DNA of 29,201 nucleotides from Thermoanaerobaculales bacterium (GCA_029938595.1 JAOZUP010000004.1:1-29201), one strand, 5' to 3'. Shown: positions 11,593 through 19,673, counted from the stretch's first letter. Notes: generated from the letters alone by a model not told the origin. Made by a program: numbers and translations.

Positions 11593-13773
11593 ATCTTCCG
11601 TCTGCGGGATCGCCATGACGATCTCGGTGCCGTCGGTCGGGTTGCTGGTGATCGTGATCGACCCCCCATGGTTCTCCATCACCCTTTTAGCGATCGCGAG
11701 ACCGAGGCCGATGCCGTGACGTTTGCCCGCCTCCGAGTCGTCGCCCTGATAGAAAGGCTCACATACTCGAGGAAGATCTCGGTCAGAGATTCCGGTACCG
11801 GTATCGGCCACACGGAAATGCAGCCAGGGTTCCTCACCGCGCATAACACGACGAACCTCGAGCTTGACCTCTCCTCCAGGGCGGTTGAACTCGATGCCGT
11901 TCTTGATCACTGCACGCAGGGCCGCTTCGGAGCTGTCCGGCTCGCAGGAGATCGACTCGAGTCCGCTGGGGATGAGAACGTGCACCTTGACCTGCCGTTC
12001 CTTGGCAAGGTCCCTCAGGGGTGCAATAGCCTTGCGGAAGAGATCCTGAGCGGGCACTGGATCCCGTTTCAAGTCGCGGGCGCCGCAGCCGAGAACCGAA
12101 GCCTGGCAGATGCTCTGAATGATCTCGAGGAGCTTTTCCGCTTCATCATGAATGACGGTCACCAAACGCTCGGTCTTGTCGCCCCGGACGTCCTTTTCTC
12201 TTTGGAGGATCTTCGCCGCTGTGGACAGGGATGTGACCGGTGTGCGGAGATCCAGAGAGAGGCGGTTGATCAGTTCATTCTTGACCTCATCGAGGGCTTC
12301 GAGTTCGCGGTATGCATTGTCGAGGAGGGAGTTCTTTTCCGCCAGATCTGTTGTCAGGCAGCGTGACTCGGCAAGGGTTCTCCGCAGCTCAGCGGTTCGC
12401 TCTTCGACCGTTGCCTCGAGACCCTTGCTGAATTCCTGCATCTGTTTCCAAGCAATGGCGTTGGCATAGCCCATGGCCGCTGTGGAAGCAAGCACCGTCG
12501 CAAGCTGCACGTCATCTTCGTCGAGGATGGCCCGCTCGTTGTCACCGTAAGCGGTCAGCAAACCGACGACCTTGTCCTGAGTCACCAGGGGAATCGCTGC
12601 TGCCGAGGCGAAACCCGATTTTTCTACCACTGACAACAACACGCTCTCCTCGTCGTTCTCATTCCCGGGAGCCACGAGCTCTGGTTTCTTTGCCTCGAGG
12701 AGCCTGGCGATGACGGAGGGTCCCGTTTCGTCTTTCGAGTTCAAGAGGGGATCTTTCGTGAATCCATGGACCACCGCCTCGCGCAATAATCCCGAACCGG
12801 GAACAATCAACACTGATGCCCCTTGCAACTGGAGTAGACGGATAGCGCTGGTGATGAGGAGGCGTAGGACCTTTGCAGGATCGCGCTCGTTGCTCACTGC
12901 CGCTCCGAAATCCGAGATGTTGCCCATCACCCGCACCTTGCGCTGGAGCTGACGACTGAGATTATCGAGGCGGATATTGAGGTCGGTCATCGCGACATTA
13001 GCCCGAACGGCTTCCGCGACCAGCATCTCCTCGCTCAGGACCTCACTCTGGTCGGCACCCTGCGCGGGTGACATGGCCTCGACATCGTCAGCGGGCGGCG
13101 GCTCTGCCCCCTGCTTCATGAATGGCTGGATTGCGATACGCATCTGCTGCTGGAGGCGCTCCACAGCCTGAGGGTTGGTGCCCACTCCGAGCTTGTCGGC
13201 CACCGCCGCCAACGACCGCTCCGCAATCGCGGCGAAGGCGTCAAGCACTCCGTCACCGTTGATCGCAACCGTCTCAAAGGCGGGACGTTGCTCGGTGTTG
13301 AGGGCGGCGTCCATTTCCTCCACCGTCTGGATGTCTTCGAGATCCCTCTTGTTGTACTGCAGGACGAGCGGCATGATCTGCCGGTCGAGGCCGTTGGCGG
13401 CCATGTTCTGCCAGAGGTTTTCGAGCGACTCGGCGTTCGCCTTTCGTTGATGCAATTGCGAGTCGGCCACGAACACTACGCCGTCCGCACCAGCCAGGAC
13501 CGTTCGCCTGGTGGCATCGTATTGCACCTGCCCGGGAACTGTGTACAGCTGCAGGGTGAGTCGAAAGCCGCGAATTCTGCCCAAATTCAACGACAAGAGA
13601 TCAAAAAACAGGGTTCGGTCCGAGGCCGTATTCAGAGAGTACAGCTTGGTGCGCCGCTCCGGATCGGTGATGCGGTGAATATGTTGGAGGCAGGTGGTCT
13701 TTCCTCCGACTGCAGGTCCGTAGTAGACGACCTTGATCTTGATCTGGCGGTATTGGTTGTCGAACTGAACCAT
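11590..13773 (-). CDS. MglA-like GTPase fused to GAF and histidine-kinase domains, phosphoacceptor His missing
   Basis: This 727-residue fusion joins three modules. Residues 1-195 are an MglA-type small GTPase: P-loop GPAVGGKTT (19-27), TVPGQVQYDATRR, GVVFVADSQ and the NKRD guanine motif (141-144). A coiled linker leads to a GAF domain (about 295-440) and a coiled coil (about 445-500). A histidine-kinase-like region follows. Its dimerisation box reads SLDLRTP where kinases have SHELRTP, so the phosphoacceptor His is Leu507 (codon CTG at 12255-12253). The ATPase part is intact: N box KNGIEFN, DTGTGIS, EPFYQGD and HGIGLGLAIAKRV. It may bind ATP without passing phosphate through a His, or act as a scaffold. 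GGGAGG lies 3 nt before the ATG. Its stop codon is the first triplet of repeat copy B. Confidence 0.9.
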   Translation of the reverse strand: MVQFDNQYRQIKIKVVYYGPAVGGKTTCLQHIHRITDPERRTKLYSLNTASDRTLFFDLLSLNLGRIRGFRLTLQLYTVPGQVQYDATRRTVLAGADGVVFVADSQLHQRKANAESLENLWQNMAANGLDRQIMPLVLQYNKRDLEDIQTVEEMDAALNTEQRPAFETVAINGDGVLDAFAAIAERSLAAVADKLGVGTNPQAVERLQQQMRIAIQPFMKQGAEPPPADDVEAMSPAQGADQSEVLSEEMLVAEAVRANVAMTDLNIRLDNLSRQLQRKVRVMGNISDFGAAVSNERDPAKVLRLLITSAIRLLQLQGASVLIVPGSGLLREAVVHGFTKDPLLNSKDETGPSVIARLLEAKKPELVAPGNENDEESVLLSVVEKSGFASAAAIPLVTQDKVVGLLTAYGDNERAILDEDDVQLATVLASTAAMGYANAIAWKQMQEFSKGLEATVEERTAELRRTLAESRCLTTDLAEKNSLLDNAYRELEALDEVKNELINRLSLDLRTPVTSLSTAAKILQREKDVRGDKTERLVTVIHDEAEKLLEIIQSICQASVLGCGARDLKRDPVPAQDLFRKAIAPLRDLAKERQVKVHVLIPSGLESISCEPDSSEAALRAVIKNGIEFNRPGGEVKLEVRRVMRGEEPWLHFRVADTGTGISDRDLPRVCEPFYQGDDSEAGKRHGIGLGLAIAKRVMENHGGSITITSNPTDGTEIVMAIPQTED

Positions 13774-13865
13774 GGGCCTCCCGGAACCCGCCTCAGCCGT
13801 AGCACGACCATTGTCGCAGGCCCTGAAGATCCATTATGAATCTATCTGGTCGGTAGATCCAGCGG

Positions 13866-14762
13866 TTATCGGGTCGCGCGGGCGTCGATAGCGATGTGGA
13901 CGCCAACCGGGGGTGGAGAGGGTCTGCCGGCCGTCTGTAGCAGCCCTTTCGCCACCGTGGCGCCGACAGTCGAGGCCTCGGCAAAAAAAAAGCTCGCATC
14001 GCCCGTTTCCTGATTGATCACTGTTGCATAGGGAAAAACGAGGGAATCCGCCGGGCCTGCCTCAAGGTAGAACACGAGGGTACCGCCAGTCACCGCCACC
14101 GGGAGACGGTGCTGGGTGTGGCCGAAGGGAGGCACGTCAAAGTAATCGCTGGTGACGATGGCGCCGTCTGAATCCTGCACGTCAAGGCGAACTGTGGTCC
14201 ACTCCGGGGTCCACGAGCCGACACCGACATTGCACCGAAAGTGCTGGCCGTCGGCGAGAATCCCAGCCGCATAGGCAAGCGTTGCCCAATCGGCTGCGCG
14301 CTCCACGCCCACCCCTGGTACGGCTAGCCCGTACTCCCCGTCTCCCCCGTCATCTTCCGGGGTGTAGGTTCGAGAGGTCACGAGCAAGTGACAGCTCTCG
14401 ATGGGGTCACATACCAGCCCGGGGTCAGCGTATGCCAACAACGCCGCAGTACCATCGAGGTCGAAGACCTCCGGCCCCAGAACATCCCACAGGTTGACCG
14501 TCTCCCATGGATACAGGGTGAAGCTGATGGTCGGCACGTCATGGTTGGCGGTGTTGCTGGGCAGGGCCTGCACAACCACAGGTAGCTCGTACTCGTGGGG
14601 GTTGTGGAGAGAAAGATCGGTCATCCAGAAGGTACCCCGACCGCCGCGGTTGTGGGCCGCTGCAGGGATCATCCAATCCGCAGACAGCTGTGCCACGGCC
14701 ATGGTGGGCAGGATGAGAGCTGCAATCCCCATGATCCACGTCAGGATCTTCGAGTAGAACAT
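13866..14762 (-). CDS. Secreted protein of unknown function
   Basis: The 298-residue protein starts with a clear signal peptide (MFYSKILTWIMGIAALILPTMAVAQ). The mature part is rich in beta-type sequence with motifs such as IPAAAHNRGGRGTFWMTDLSLHNP and LYPWETVNLWDVLG. Similar 'TDLxLHNP' proteins occur in Acidobacteriota, but I know of no assigned function. Several Cys (CDPIESC) may form a disulfide in the periplasm. The ATG at 14762 is preceded by GGAGG at 5 nt, which fixes the start over the GTG at 14768. It is divergent from a small membrane-anchored protein and shares a 119-bp intergenic region with it. Confidence 0.75.
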   Translation of the reverse strand: MFYSKILTWIMGIAALILPTMAVAQLSADWMIPAAAHNRGGRGTFWMTDLSLHNPHEYELPVVVQALPSNTANHDVPTISFTLYPWETVNLWDVLGPEVFDLDGTAALLAYADPGLVCDPIESCHLLVTSRTYTPEDDGGDGEYGLAVPGVGVERAADWATLAYAAGILADGQHFRCNVGVGSWTPEWTTVRLDVQDSDGAIVTSDYFDVPPFGHTQHRLPVAVTGGTLVFYLEAGPADSLVFPYATVINQETGDASFFFAEASTVGATVAKGLLQTAGRPSPPPVGVHIAIDARATR

Positions 14763-14788
14763 CGTCACCTCCGCTCAATCCAGCAGCA

Positions 14789-14807
14789 AAAACCGTGCCA
14801 CGGTTTT
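14789..14807. promoter_or_regulatory. 19-bp palindrome in a divergent intergenic region
   Basis: AAAACCGTG-C-CACGGTTTT has perfect 9-bp arms around one base. It lies between the starts of two divergent envelope genes (14762 and 14882), where an operator would be expected. The binding protein is unknown. The same gap also carries a 10-bp inverted repeat, CGTCACCTCC (14763-14772) and GGAGGTGACG (14858-14867). Confidence 0.5.
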
Positions 14808-14881
14808 CGTCGATAGCGGTCTCTGTACCACGACGAAATCCACCTCAGTCGTCCTCAGGAGGTGACGCATTCGGGGCTATA

Positions 14882-15451
14882 ATGTCCTGGGAGGGGTGGG
14901 CCCTGAAAATCTCTGGAGTTTTCTTCATCGGCATTCTGATAGCGGTCGCGTTCTACCTCTATCTCGGCGCTAGCGACGCGACCTCCAGTTTCGACGCCGT
15001 CACTACGGTTGCCTCGACCCTACGGGAGAGCGATGTCGACGGCAGTACCTTCGATCGTCGGACCGCGAGCGAGATCATCTCCGCCATGGAGGTTCTCGAG
15101 GCTGAACCGGAGACGATCTCCGATCACCTCGCCGAGCTCAAGACCTTCGCCGCGACTGCGGCGTCATGGGCCGAGGCGGCGGCCACGCCGAGCGCCGAGC
15201 TCCACGTGGCGGTGGCTATTCGCCGCGCCGTCGGGGAGCTCCGCGGGTATGCGCTCACGCCGTCGGATATTCGCCTCATCAGGGCTCGCCGCCTTCTGGC
15301 GGCGGCACGCTCGACCCTCGAGGGTGTCGGCGGCGGTGGCTCGGGGGACGGGCCCGGGCTCGCCGTCGGTGCAGTGCAGGACCGGATCGACAACCTCCAA
15401 CAATCCCATCAGGAGCGTATCCTGGAGGTCAACGAGGAGCTCAGGAACTAA
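14882..15451 (+). CDS. Membrane-anchored helical protein of unknown function
   Basis: The 189-residue protein has one N-terminal membrane segment (about residues 8-29, LKISGVFFIGILIAVAFYLYLG). A long, Ala- and Glu-rich helical part follows, probably periplasmic, with a Gly/Ser break (GVGGGGSGDGPG) near residue 160. No family is recognised. The start is uncertain: ATG 14882 has AGGAGGTGA 16 nt upstream, which is too far for normal initiation, and the ATG overlaps a TATAAT sequence (14878-14883). An upstream in-frame ATG at 14795 would run through the palindromic intergenic region and is less likely. It ends at repeat copy E, converging on the YjbQ partner gene. Confidence 0.6.
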   Translation: MSWEGWALKISGVFFIGILIAVAFYLYLGASDATSSFDAVTTVASTLRESDVDGSTFDRRTASEIISAMEVLEAEPETISDHLAELKTFAATAASWAEAAATPSAELHVAVAIRRAVGELRGYALTPSDIRLIRARRLLAAARSTLEGVGGGGSGDGPGLAVGAVQDRIDNLQQSHQERILEVNEELRN

Positions 15452-15472
15452 CCCAGTGAGAAGACCGGGCTA
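15449..15472 (+). repeat. Dispersed inverted-end element, copy E (one end only)
   Basis: CCCAGTGAGAAGACCGGGCTA (right end, ending at 15472) is preceded by the TAA stop codon of the plus-strand gene. It finishes on the TAG stop codon of the minus-strand gene. The whole 24-bp space between the converging genes is this sequence; the interior of the element is missing. Confidence 0.65.
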
Positions 15473-15844
15473 CCCTCGGTCCATCCTCAGCTCCTCCAAG
15501 AGCGCAGGTGCGATATTGGTGGACCGAACAGCCCCCGCACCCAATTGCTGCAGATCCCTGGCCACCACCGCCAGCCACCGTTGGACCGCGGGCGTTCTTT
15601 CGACCGCCGCCAGCCGCCACAGACGAACAGAGGTGTCGCCGTGGCTCAAGGAGATGAGGGCAACCGGATGAAGGGGTCGGGAGTGCTCGACGACGACTCC
15701 TTCGATGAGAATCGCCCTGCCGTCGGCCCGCCGCCACAGTTCCGCCGTTTTGAGCACCGCTGCACCCCATTTCACGGCGTCCTTCGGCATGCGCTCGAGA
15801 ACGAAATCGAAATCCACCTCATCTCGGAGTACCAGATGCGGCAT
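15470..15844 (-). CDS. Small protein of unknown function coupled to a YjbQ-family gene
   Basis: I do not recognise this 124-residue soluble protein. It starts MPHLVLRDEVDFDFVLERMPKD and contains AELWRRADGRAILIEGVVVEHSRP, a mixed alpha/beta pattern without Cys pairs or a signal peptide. The ATG shares one base with the TGA of the upstream YjbQ-family gene (TGATG), so translation is very likely coupled and the two products may work together. The reading frame stays open upstream, but that part overlaps the YjbQ-family gene. Its stop codon is the first triplet of repeat copy E. Confidence 0.6.
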   Translation of the reverse strand: MPHLVLRDEVDFDFVLERMPKDAVKWGAAVLKTAELWRRADGRAILIEGVVVEHSRPLHPVALISLSHGDTSVRLWRLAAVERTPAVQRWLAVVARDLQQLGAGAVRSTNIAPALLEELRMDRG

Positions 15845-16278
15845 CAGCCGGCCGCTCCCACTACACCAACAAAGGAGAACACAACTCGTCGCCGCCGCGG
15901 TTGCAGATCGCATTCCACGACAACGATCTGCTGCCAGGTTCCGAGAACGCACCACCCCTCAGTCACCGGCACCGTCAAAGACGGTCCGAGCAGCGCCGCT
16001 CTCAAGTGGGAAAACCCGTTGCCATCCCCCCACCGCACATCGTGGTGATAGGAACGGTCGGATGGGGCGATGTTCTCTAGCGCCTCGCCGAGATCCCGAA
16101 CCGCGCCGGGCTCGAACTCGATGGTCGTGACAGCTGCGGTTGATCCTGGTACGAAGATCGTCATCTGACCCTCGGCAGCCGCAATCGAACGCAGCCATGA
16201 AGCCACCTGCTCGGTGAGGTCGTATACGTGTCCGTGCCCGTCGCTCGCGAGCTCGATCTCATGATGCACGACCTGCAT
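15844..16278 (-). CDS. YjbQ family (UPF0047) protein
   Basis: The 144-residue protein matches the YjbQ/UPF0047 fold: an N-terminal strand pair (MQVVHHEIELASDGHGHVYDLTEQV), EGQMTIFVPGSTAAVTTIEFEPG, a Ser/His-rich SDRSYHHDVRWGDGNGFSHLRAALLG segment, and TWQQIVVVECDLQPRRRRVVF. Members have a reported weak thiamine-phosphate synthase activity, but their true role is unsettled. The conserved His and Asp residues of the H-x(n)-NGxxH region are present. The start is ATG 16278, 6 nt after TATACT. The next gene overlaps by one base. It is divergent from comF. Confidence 0.85.
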   Translation of the reverse strand: MQVVHHEIELASDGHGHVYDLTEQVASWLRSIAAAEGQMTIFVPGSTAAVTTIEFEPGAVRDLGEALENIAPSDRSYHHDVRWGDGNGFSHLRAALLGPSLTVPVTEGWCVLGTWQQIVVVECDLQPRRRRVVFSFVGVVGAAG

Positions 16279-16284
16279 GTTCAA

Positions 16285-16310
16285 AGTATAGCTCGCACCT
16301 CTGCTACCAT
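16285..16310. promoter_or_regulatory. Divergent -10 elements for yjbQ and comF
   Basis: On the minus strand TATACT (16290-16285) ends 6 nt before ATG 16278. On the plus strand TGC-TACCAT (hexamer 16305-16310) ends 7 nt before an in-frame GTG at 16318. Neither gene has a normal Shine-Dalgarno sequence, so both messages may be leaderless. Confidence 0.45.
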
Positions 16311-16317
16311 ACCCGCC

Positions 16318-17040
16318 GTGCATATGGGGGGTATGTTTATCGCCGCTGTAGAAGCGCTGTTCCCAGGTCTCTGTCCACACTGTGAGCAACCACTGCCAGG
16401 AGGAAGCCGGGGTCTGTGCGGCGCGTGTTGGGCATCATTGGTGCCTCGGGTGGGGAGTGCCTGTCCTCGATGCGGAGTTCCCGCAGATGATTCTACTGAG
16501 GTGTGTTTGGAGTGTCTTCGGTCGGCCCCACCTCAACGGTCAACCGTGGTGTGGGGTGAGCACGACGGCGTGCTCAGGACGGCGGTTCTTTCGCTAAAGC
16601 ACCATCGGCGCGATGATTTCGCCCAACCGCTGGGCTTCCGTCTCGCGGCGGCGGTTGCGCCGGCGAGTTGGGAACCATCGATCGACGCCGTATGCAGCGT
16701 GCCATCCCATCCCTTCCGGCGTTTTCGCCGCCCCTGGGCGGCGGCGGACCTGTTGGCTCGGTCGGTGGGCAGCCGTCTCGACAAGCCGGTGGTGAAGCTG
16801 CTGCGACGTCACGGGCTTCACCGACAGGCAGGCCATTCCCGCGCGCGGCGCCTCGAGCTTCCATGTCAGTCCTTTTCCGCTTCTCCCCGCGCACGCGGCC
16901 TCACGATCCTCCTAATAGACGATGTCACCACCACCGGGTCGACCGTCAGACGGGCCAGCGAGGCGCTTGTACGCGCCGGCGCCGAGGCCGTGCACTGCGC
17001 CGTCCTCGCACACGCCCCTGATTCGAGGAGATTCTCATGA
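16318..17040 (+). CDS. comF: ComF family phosphoribosyltransferase-like protein
   Basis: The protein has about 240 residues. The N-terminal part carries four Cys pairs (CPHC, CGAC, CPRC, CLEC at residues 19-66), as in the zinc region of ComF and GntX proteins. The C-terminal part is a PRTase-like domain with the PRPP-binding loop LLIDDVTTTGSTV (about 197-209). ComF proteins take part in DNA uptake during natural transformation. Here there are no other competence genes, so that role is inferred from the family only. Possible starts are GTG 16318, ATG 16324 and ATG 16333. The GTG is chosen because it lies 7 nt after an extended -10; otherwise ATG 16333 has a GGGGGG run just before it. It overlaps the proline dehydrogenase gene by 4 nt (ATGA). 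Confidence 0.85.
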   Translation: MHMGGMFIAAVEALFPGLCPHCEQPLPGGSRGLCGACWASLVPRVGSACPRCGVPADDSTEVCLECLRSAPPQRSTVVWGEHDGVLRTAVLSLKHHRRDDFAQPLGFRLAAAVAPASWEPSIDAVCSVPSHPFRRFRRPWAAADLLARSVGSRLDKPVVKLLRRHGLHRQAGHSRARRLELPCQSFSASPRARGLTILLIDDVTTTGSTVRRASEALVRAGAEAVHCAVLAHAPDSRRFS

Positions 17041-17936
17041 GCTTTTTCGACACACTCGTCAAATATGGGATGCCGTGGGTTCCACGGTCGATCGTCAGCC
17101 ACGTCGCAAGCCGTTACGTGGCCGGTGAGAGTATCGACGATGCCGTCCGCACCCTTCGCGAGATGAACGACGAGGGCGCGATGGGCACGGTTGACGTCCT
17201 CGGCGAGGAGGTTCATGAGCGGTCCAAGACCGAGAGGGCGGTATCCCAATATCTGGATCTCCTCGACCGCATCGAGGCTGAGGGTCTGGACGCCAACATT
17301 TCGATCAAACCGACAATGCTCGGGCTCAAGATCGATGAGGACTTGTGCGCCCAGAACGTAAACACTATCGTCGGCCGCGCCGTCGAGCTCGGAAGTTTCG
17401 TCCGTATCGACATGGAGGATCACACCTGTACTGACGCCACCCTGCGTCTTTATCGGCGGATCCATGAGGCTCACCCGATCGCAGTGGGCGTCGTGCTGCA
17501 GTCATATCTCCATCGCACCACGGCCGATGTCGCCGACCTGCTTCCCCTGAGTCCGAACATCAGGATGTGCAAGGGGATTTACCGCGAACCCCGAGCCATT
17601 GCGTGGGAGGATTTTGAGACCATCCGCGCCAACTTCATCTACAACGTGGAGAAGCTTCTTTCTGCAGGCGCATATGTGGGAATCGCGACCCATGATCCGC
17701 ACCTGGTGTGGGCCGGCATGGCCATGGTCGACCGATTGAAGCTCGATCGCGACCGCTATGAGTTCCAGATGTTGCTCGGAGTCGATCCATCGCTCCGCAG
17801 CATTATTCTCTCAGCCGGGCACCGGCTTCGAGTGTACGTGCCGTACGGGCGCGACTGGTACCCGTACTCAATGCGCCGATTGCGTGAAAACCCGACGATT
17901 GCCCATCACGTGGTGCGTGCGATGCTGGCCCGCTAG
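17037..17936 (+). CDS. Proline dehydrogenase
   Basis: This 299-residue FAD enzyme of the PutA/PRODH barrel family oxidises proline to pyrroline-5-carboxylate and passes electrons to the membrane. Family motifs are clear: DANISIKPTMLGL, VRIDMEDHT, LQSYLHRT, RMCKGIYRE (about 175-183), YVGIATHDP, YEFQMLLGV, and the C-terminal RVYVPYGRDWYPYSMRRLRENP with the substrate-binding Arg pair. It is the short monofunctional form, as in Thermus. No pyrroline-5-carboxylate dehydrogenase gene is in the window. It overlaps comF by 4 nt, so both are translated from one message, and an intrinsic terminator follows. Confidence 0.95.
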   Translation: MSFFDTLVKYGMPWVPRSIVSHVASRYVAGESIDDAVRTLREMNDEGAMGTVDVLGEEVHERSKTERAVSQYLDLLDRIEAEGLDANISIKPTMLGLKIDEDLCAQNVNTIVGRAVELGSFVRIDMEDHTCTDATLRLYRRIHEAHPIAVGVVLQSYLHRTTADVADLLPLSPNIRMCKGIYREPRAIAWEDFETIRANFIYNVEKLLSAGAYVGIATHDPHLVWAGMAMVDRLKLDRDRYEFQMLLGVDPSLRSIILSAGHRLRVYVPYGRDWYPYSMRRLRENPTIAHHVVRAMLAR

Positions 17937-17937
17937 C

Positions 17938-17966
17938 CCGTTTTCGTCCAGAAACGGCGCTTTTTT
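17938..17966 (+). terminator. Intrinsic terminator after comF-prodh
   Basis: CCGTTT (17938-17943) and AAACGG (17952-17957) form a stem around an 8-nt loop, followed by GCGC-adjacent bases and six T residues (17961-17966). It begins right after the TAG stop of the proline dehydrogenase gene. Confidence 0.8.
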
Positions 17967-17982
17967 GCAATCTCGGCGTGCA

Positions 17983-18011
17983 TTGAGACCGGTCAAGAAA
18001 GAGAGTATGCT
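17983..18011 (+). promoter_or_regulatory. Promoter of the tpr-udk operon
   Basis: TTGAGA (17983-17988), a 17-nt spacer and TATGCT (18006-18011) form a good sigma-70 promoter. The predicted transcript start near 18018 lies downstream of the ATG at 18007, which supports the later start at 18046. Confidence 0.75.
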
Positions 18012-18045
18012 GCAACTGCGCGCTCCTGCGCGATGGAGGCAGAAG

Positions 18046-18993
18046 ATGCGTCTATTCGAAGGAAAACACGTGGTGTTCGCCATTGTGTTGCTCGCCGCTG
18101 CCGTTTTGGCTCACGCGGGCGCCCAGGCGCGGATCCAGGGACAGGTCACCGACAGCAAGGGTAACCCCATTCCAGATGCGGTGATTACCATTACGGGCGA
18201 CCCATCGCACGAGGTGTTCGAATTCGAGAAGATCGTCGAGGTCGACAAAAAGGGGAAATACAAGGCCCTTATCCTCAATGCGACAAAATTCTATCTCTTC
18301 CACATCGAAGCTGAGGGCTATCAGCCCCACAAGCGGCCTTTCAAGGTCTCCGTGGGCTCCACAGACAATGAGTTCAACTTCCAGCTCAGGAGCATCGCCG
18401 AGGCTACGGCCGCAGGCCAGATCGAGCTCCGCGAGCAACCCGGCTACAAGGAGCTCGAAGAGGCCAAGAAGCTCTTTGCCGCCGGAGATACCGAGGGCGC
18501 GCGAACGAAATTCGGGGAGGCGGTTGCGGCCAAGCCCGACTTGTTGCCGGCACTTATAGGTCTTGCCGAGCTCAACTATGACTCGGGAGACATGGAGGGG
18601 GCTTTGGCGGCGGCGCGCACGTGTCTCGAGGAGGACGACGAATCCATTCATTGCCTTGCCATCGCCGCCAATGCGAGTCAGGCACTCGGCGACCTGGAGA
18701 TGCATGCGACCTACATGGCCCAGTACGAGGCGCTCAACCCCGAGGATCCAACCATTCTCTTCAATCAAGCGGCTGTTTTCCTCAACAAGATGGACGATGC
18801 TGGAGCCGGCCCCCTGCTCGAGAAGTGTCTGGATGAGGATCCGGACTTTCCCCAATGCAACTTCGAGTACGGGATGCTGCTCCTTCGTTCTGGTGATATG
18901 GAGGGGGCCAAGGCCCACCTTGAAAAGTACCTCGAGGTCGCTCCCGACGGACCCGATGCCGCGACCGCGCAGGAAACCATCAAATACCTGTGA
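18046..18993 (+). CDS. Secreted protein with carboxypeptidase-like and TPR domains
   Basis: The 315-residue protein has a signal peptide (MRLFEGKHVVFAIVLLAAAVLAHAGAQA). A carboxypeptidase-regulatory-like beta domain follows (about residues 28-118: IQGQVTDSKGNPIPDAVITITGD ... YHIEAEGYQPHKRPF-like). The rest is TPR repeats (about 130-315) such as YKELEEAKKLFAAGDTEGARTKF, PALIGLAELNYDSGDMEGALAAA and FEYGMLLLRSGDMEGAKAHLEKYLEVAP. It is probably an exported scaffold; the partner is unknown. GGAGG lies 6 nt before ATG 18046, and the promoter at 17983-18011 rules out earlier starts. The stop overlaps the udk start by 4 nt (GTGA). Confidence 0.85.
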   Translation: MRLFEGKHVVFAIVLLAAAVLAHAGAQARIQGQVTDSKGNPIPDAVITITGDPSHEVFEFEKIVEVDKKGKYKALILNATKFYLFHIEAEGYQPHKRPFKVSVGSTDNEFNFQLRSIAEATAAGQIELREQPGYKELEEAKKLFAAGDTEGARTKFGEAVAAKPDLLPALIGLAELNYDSGDMEGALAAARTCLEEDDESIHCLAIAANASQALGDLEMHATYMAQYEALNPEDPTILFNQAAVFLNKMDDAGAGPLLEKCLDEDPDFPQCNFEYGMLLLRSGDMEGAKAHLEKYLEVAPDGPDAATAQETIKYL

Positions 18994-19649
18994 CGGACCT
19001 GTCCGCAGACCGGACCCGGGCTAAAGAGAATACTCTCTGCATTGGCGTCGCCGGTGGAACTGGCTCAGGTAAGACAACGGTTGCGAATGAGATCTTACGC
19101 AGAGTCGGACGCGAGAGAATTGTCACGGTCAACCAGGACCGCTACTACCACGACCTCGCCCATCTCGACGAATCCCAACGCATCCAGCACAACTTCGACC
19201 ACCCGAACGCTATCGAGGAATCACTCCTGGTCGAGACACTCAAGCTGCTCAAGGCCGGCATGCCCGCGGAACTCCCGATCTATGATTTCTCTAGTCATGT
19301 TCGGACCGCGCAATCCGAGCGGGTCGAGGCCCGACCGGTCATTTTGCTCGAAGGCATTTTGATCCTCGCCATTCCGAATGTGCGGGAACTCCTCGATGTC
19401 AAGATTTTCGTCGACACCGATGCCGACCTCCGCTTCATCCGCCGTCTGAACCGAGATATTGCGGAACGCGGTCGCTCGGTGGAGAACGTCGTGGAGCAAT
19501 ACAAGGCCACCGTGCGGCCGATGCACCTCGAATTCGTGGAGCCGTCGAAGCGCTGGGCAGATGTCATCATTCCCGAAGGCGGATTTAACACCGTCGCCCT
19601 CGACCTGGTGATCAGCCGGATCATGCAAATGCTCCAGATTACGGGTTAA
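18990..19649 (+). CDS. udk: Uridine kinase
   Basis: The 219-residue P-loop kinase phosphorylates uridine (and usually cytidine) to the monophosphate in pyrimidine salvage. It shows GVAGGTGSGKTTVA (Walker A, 22-29), QDRYYHDLAHL, the nucleoside-binding NFDHPNAIEESLL, YDFSSHVR, VILLEGILIL, and the lid RFIRRLNRDIAERGRSVENVV. Length and order match the Udk family. The GTG start overlaps the upstream stop codon (GTGA), so it is translationally coupled to the TPR gene, an unusual pairing. It converges on hfq with a 24-bp gap. Confidence 0.95.
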   Translation: MTDLSADRTRAKENTLCIGVAGGTGSGKTTVANEILRRVGRERIVTVNQDRYYHDLAHLDESQRIQHNFDHPNAIEESLLVETLKLLKAGMPAELPIYDFSSHVRTAQSERVEARPVILLEGILILAIPNVRELLDVKIFVDTDADLRFIRRLNRDIAERGRSVENVVEQYKATVRPMHLEFVEPSKRWADVIIPEGGFNTVALDLVISRIMQMLQITG

Positions 19650-19673
19650 AGAAGTTCCAACGTACCGGTTGGC

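Noticed and set aside
14878..14883. TATAAT as promoter of the 14882 gene
   Set aside because: It overlaps the ATG, and no in-frame start codon lies just downstream for a leaderless message.
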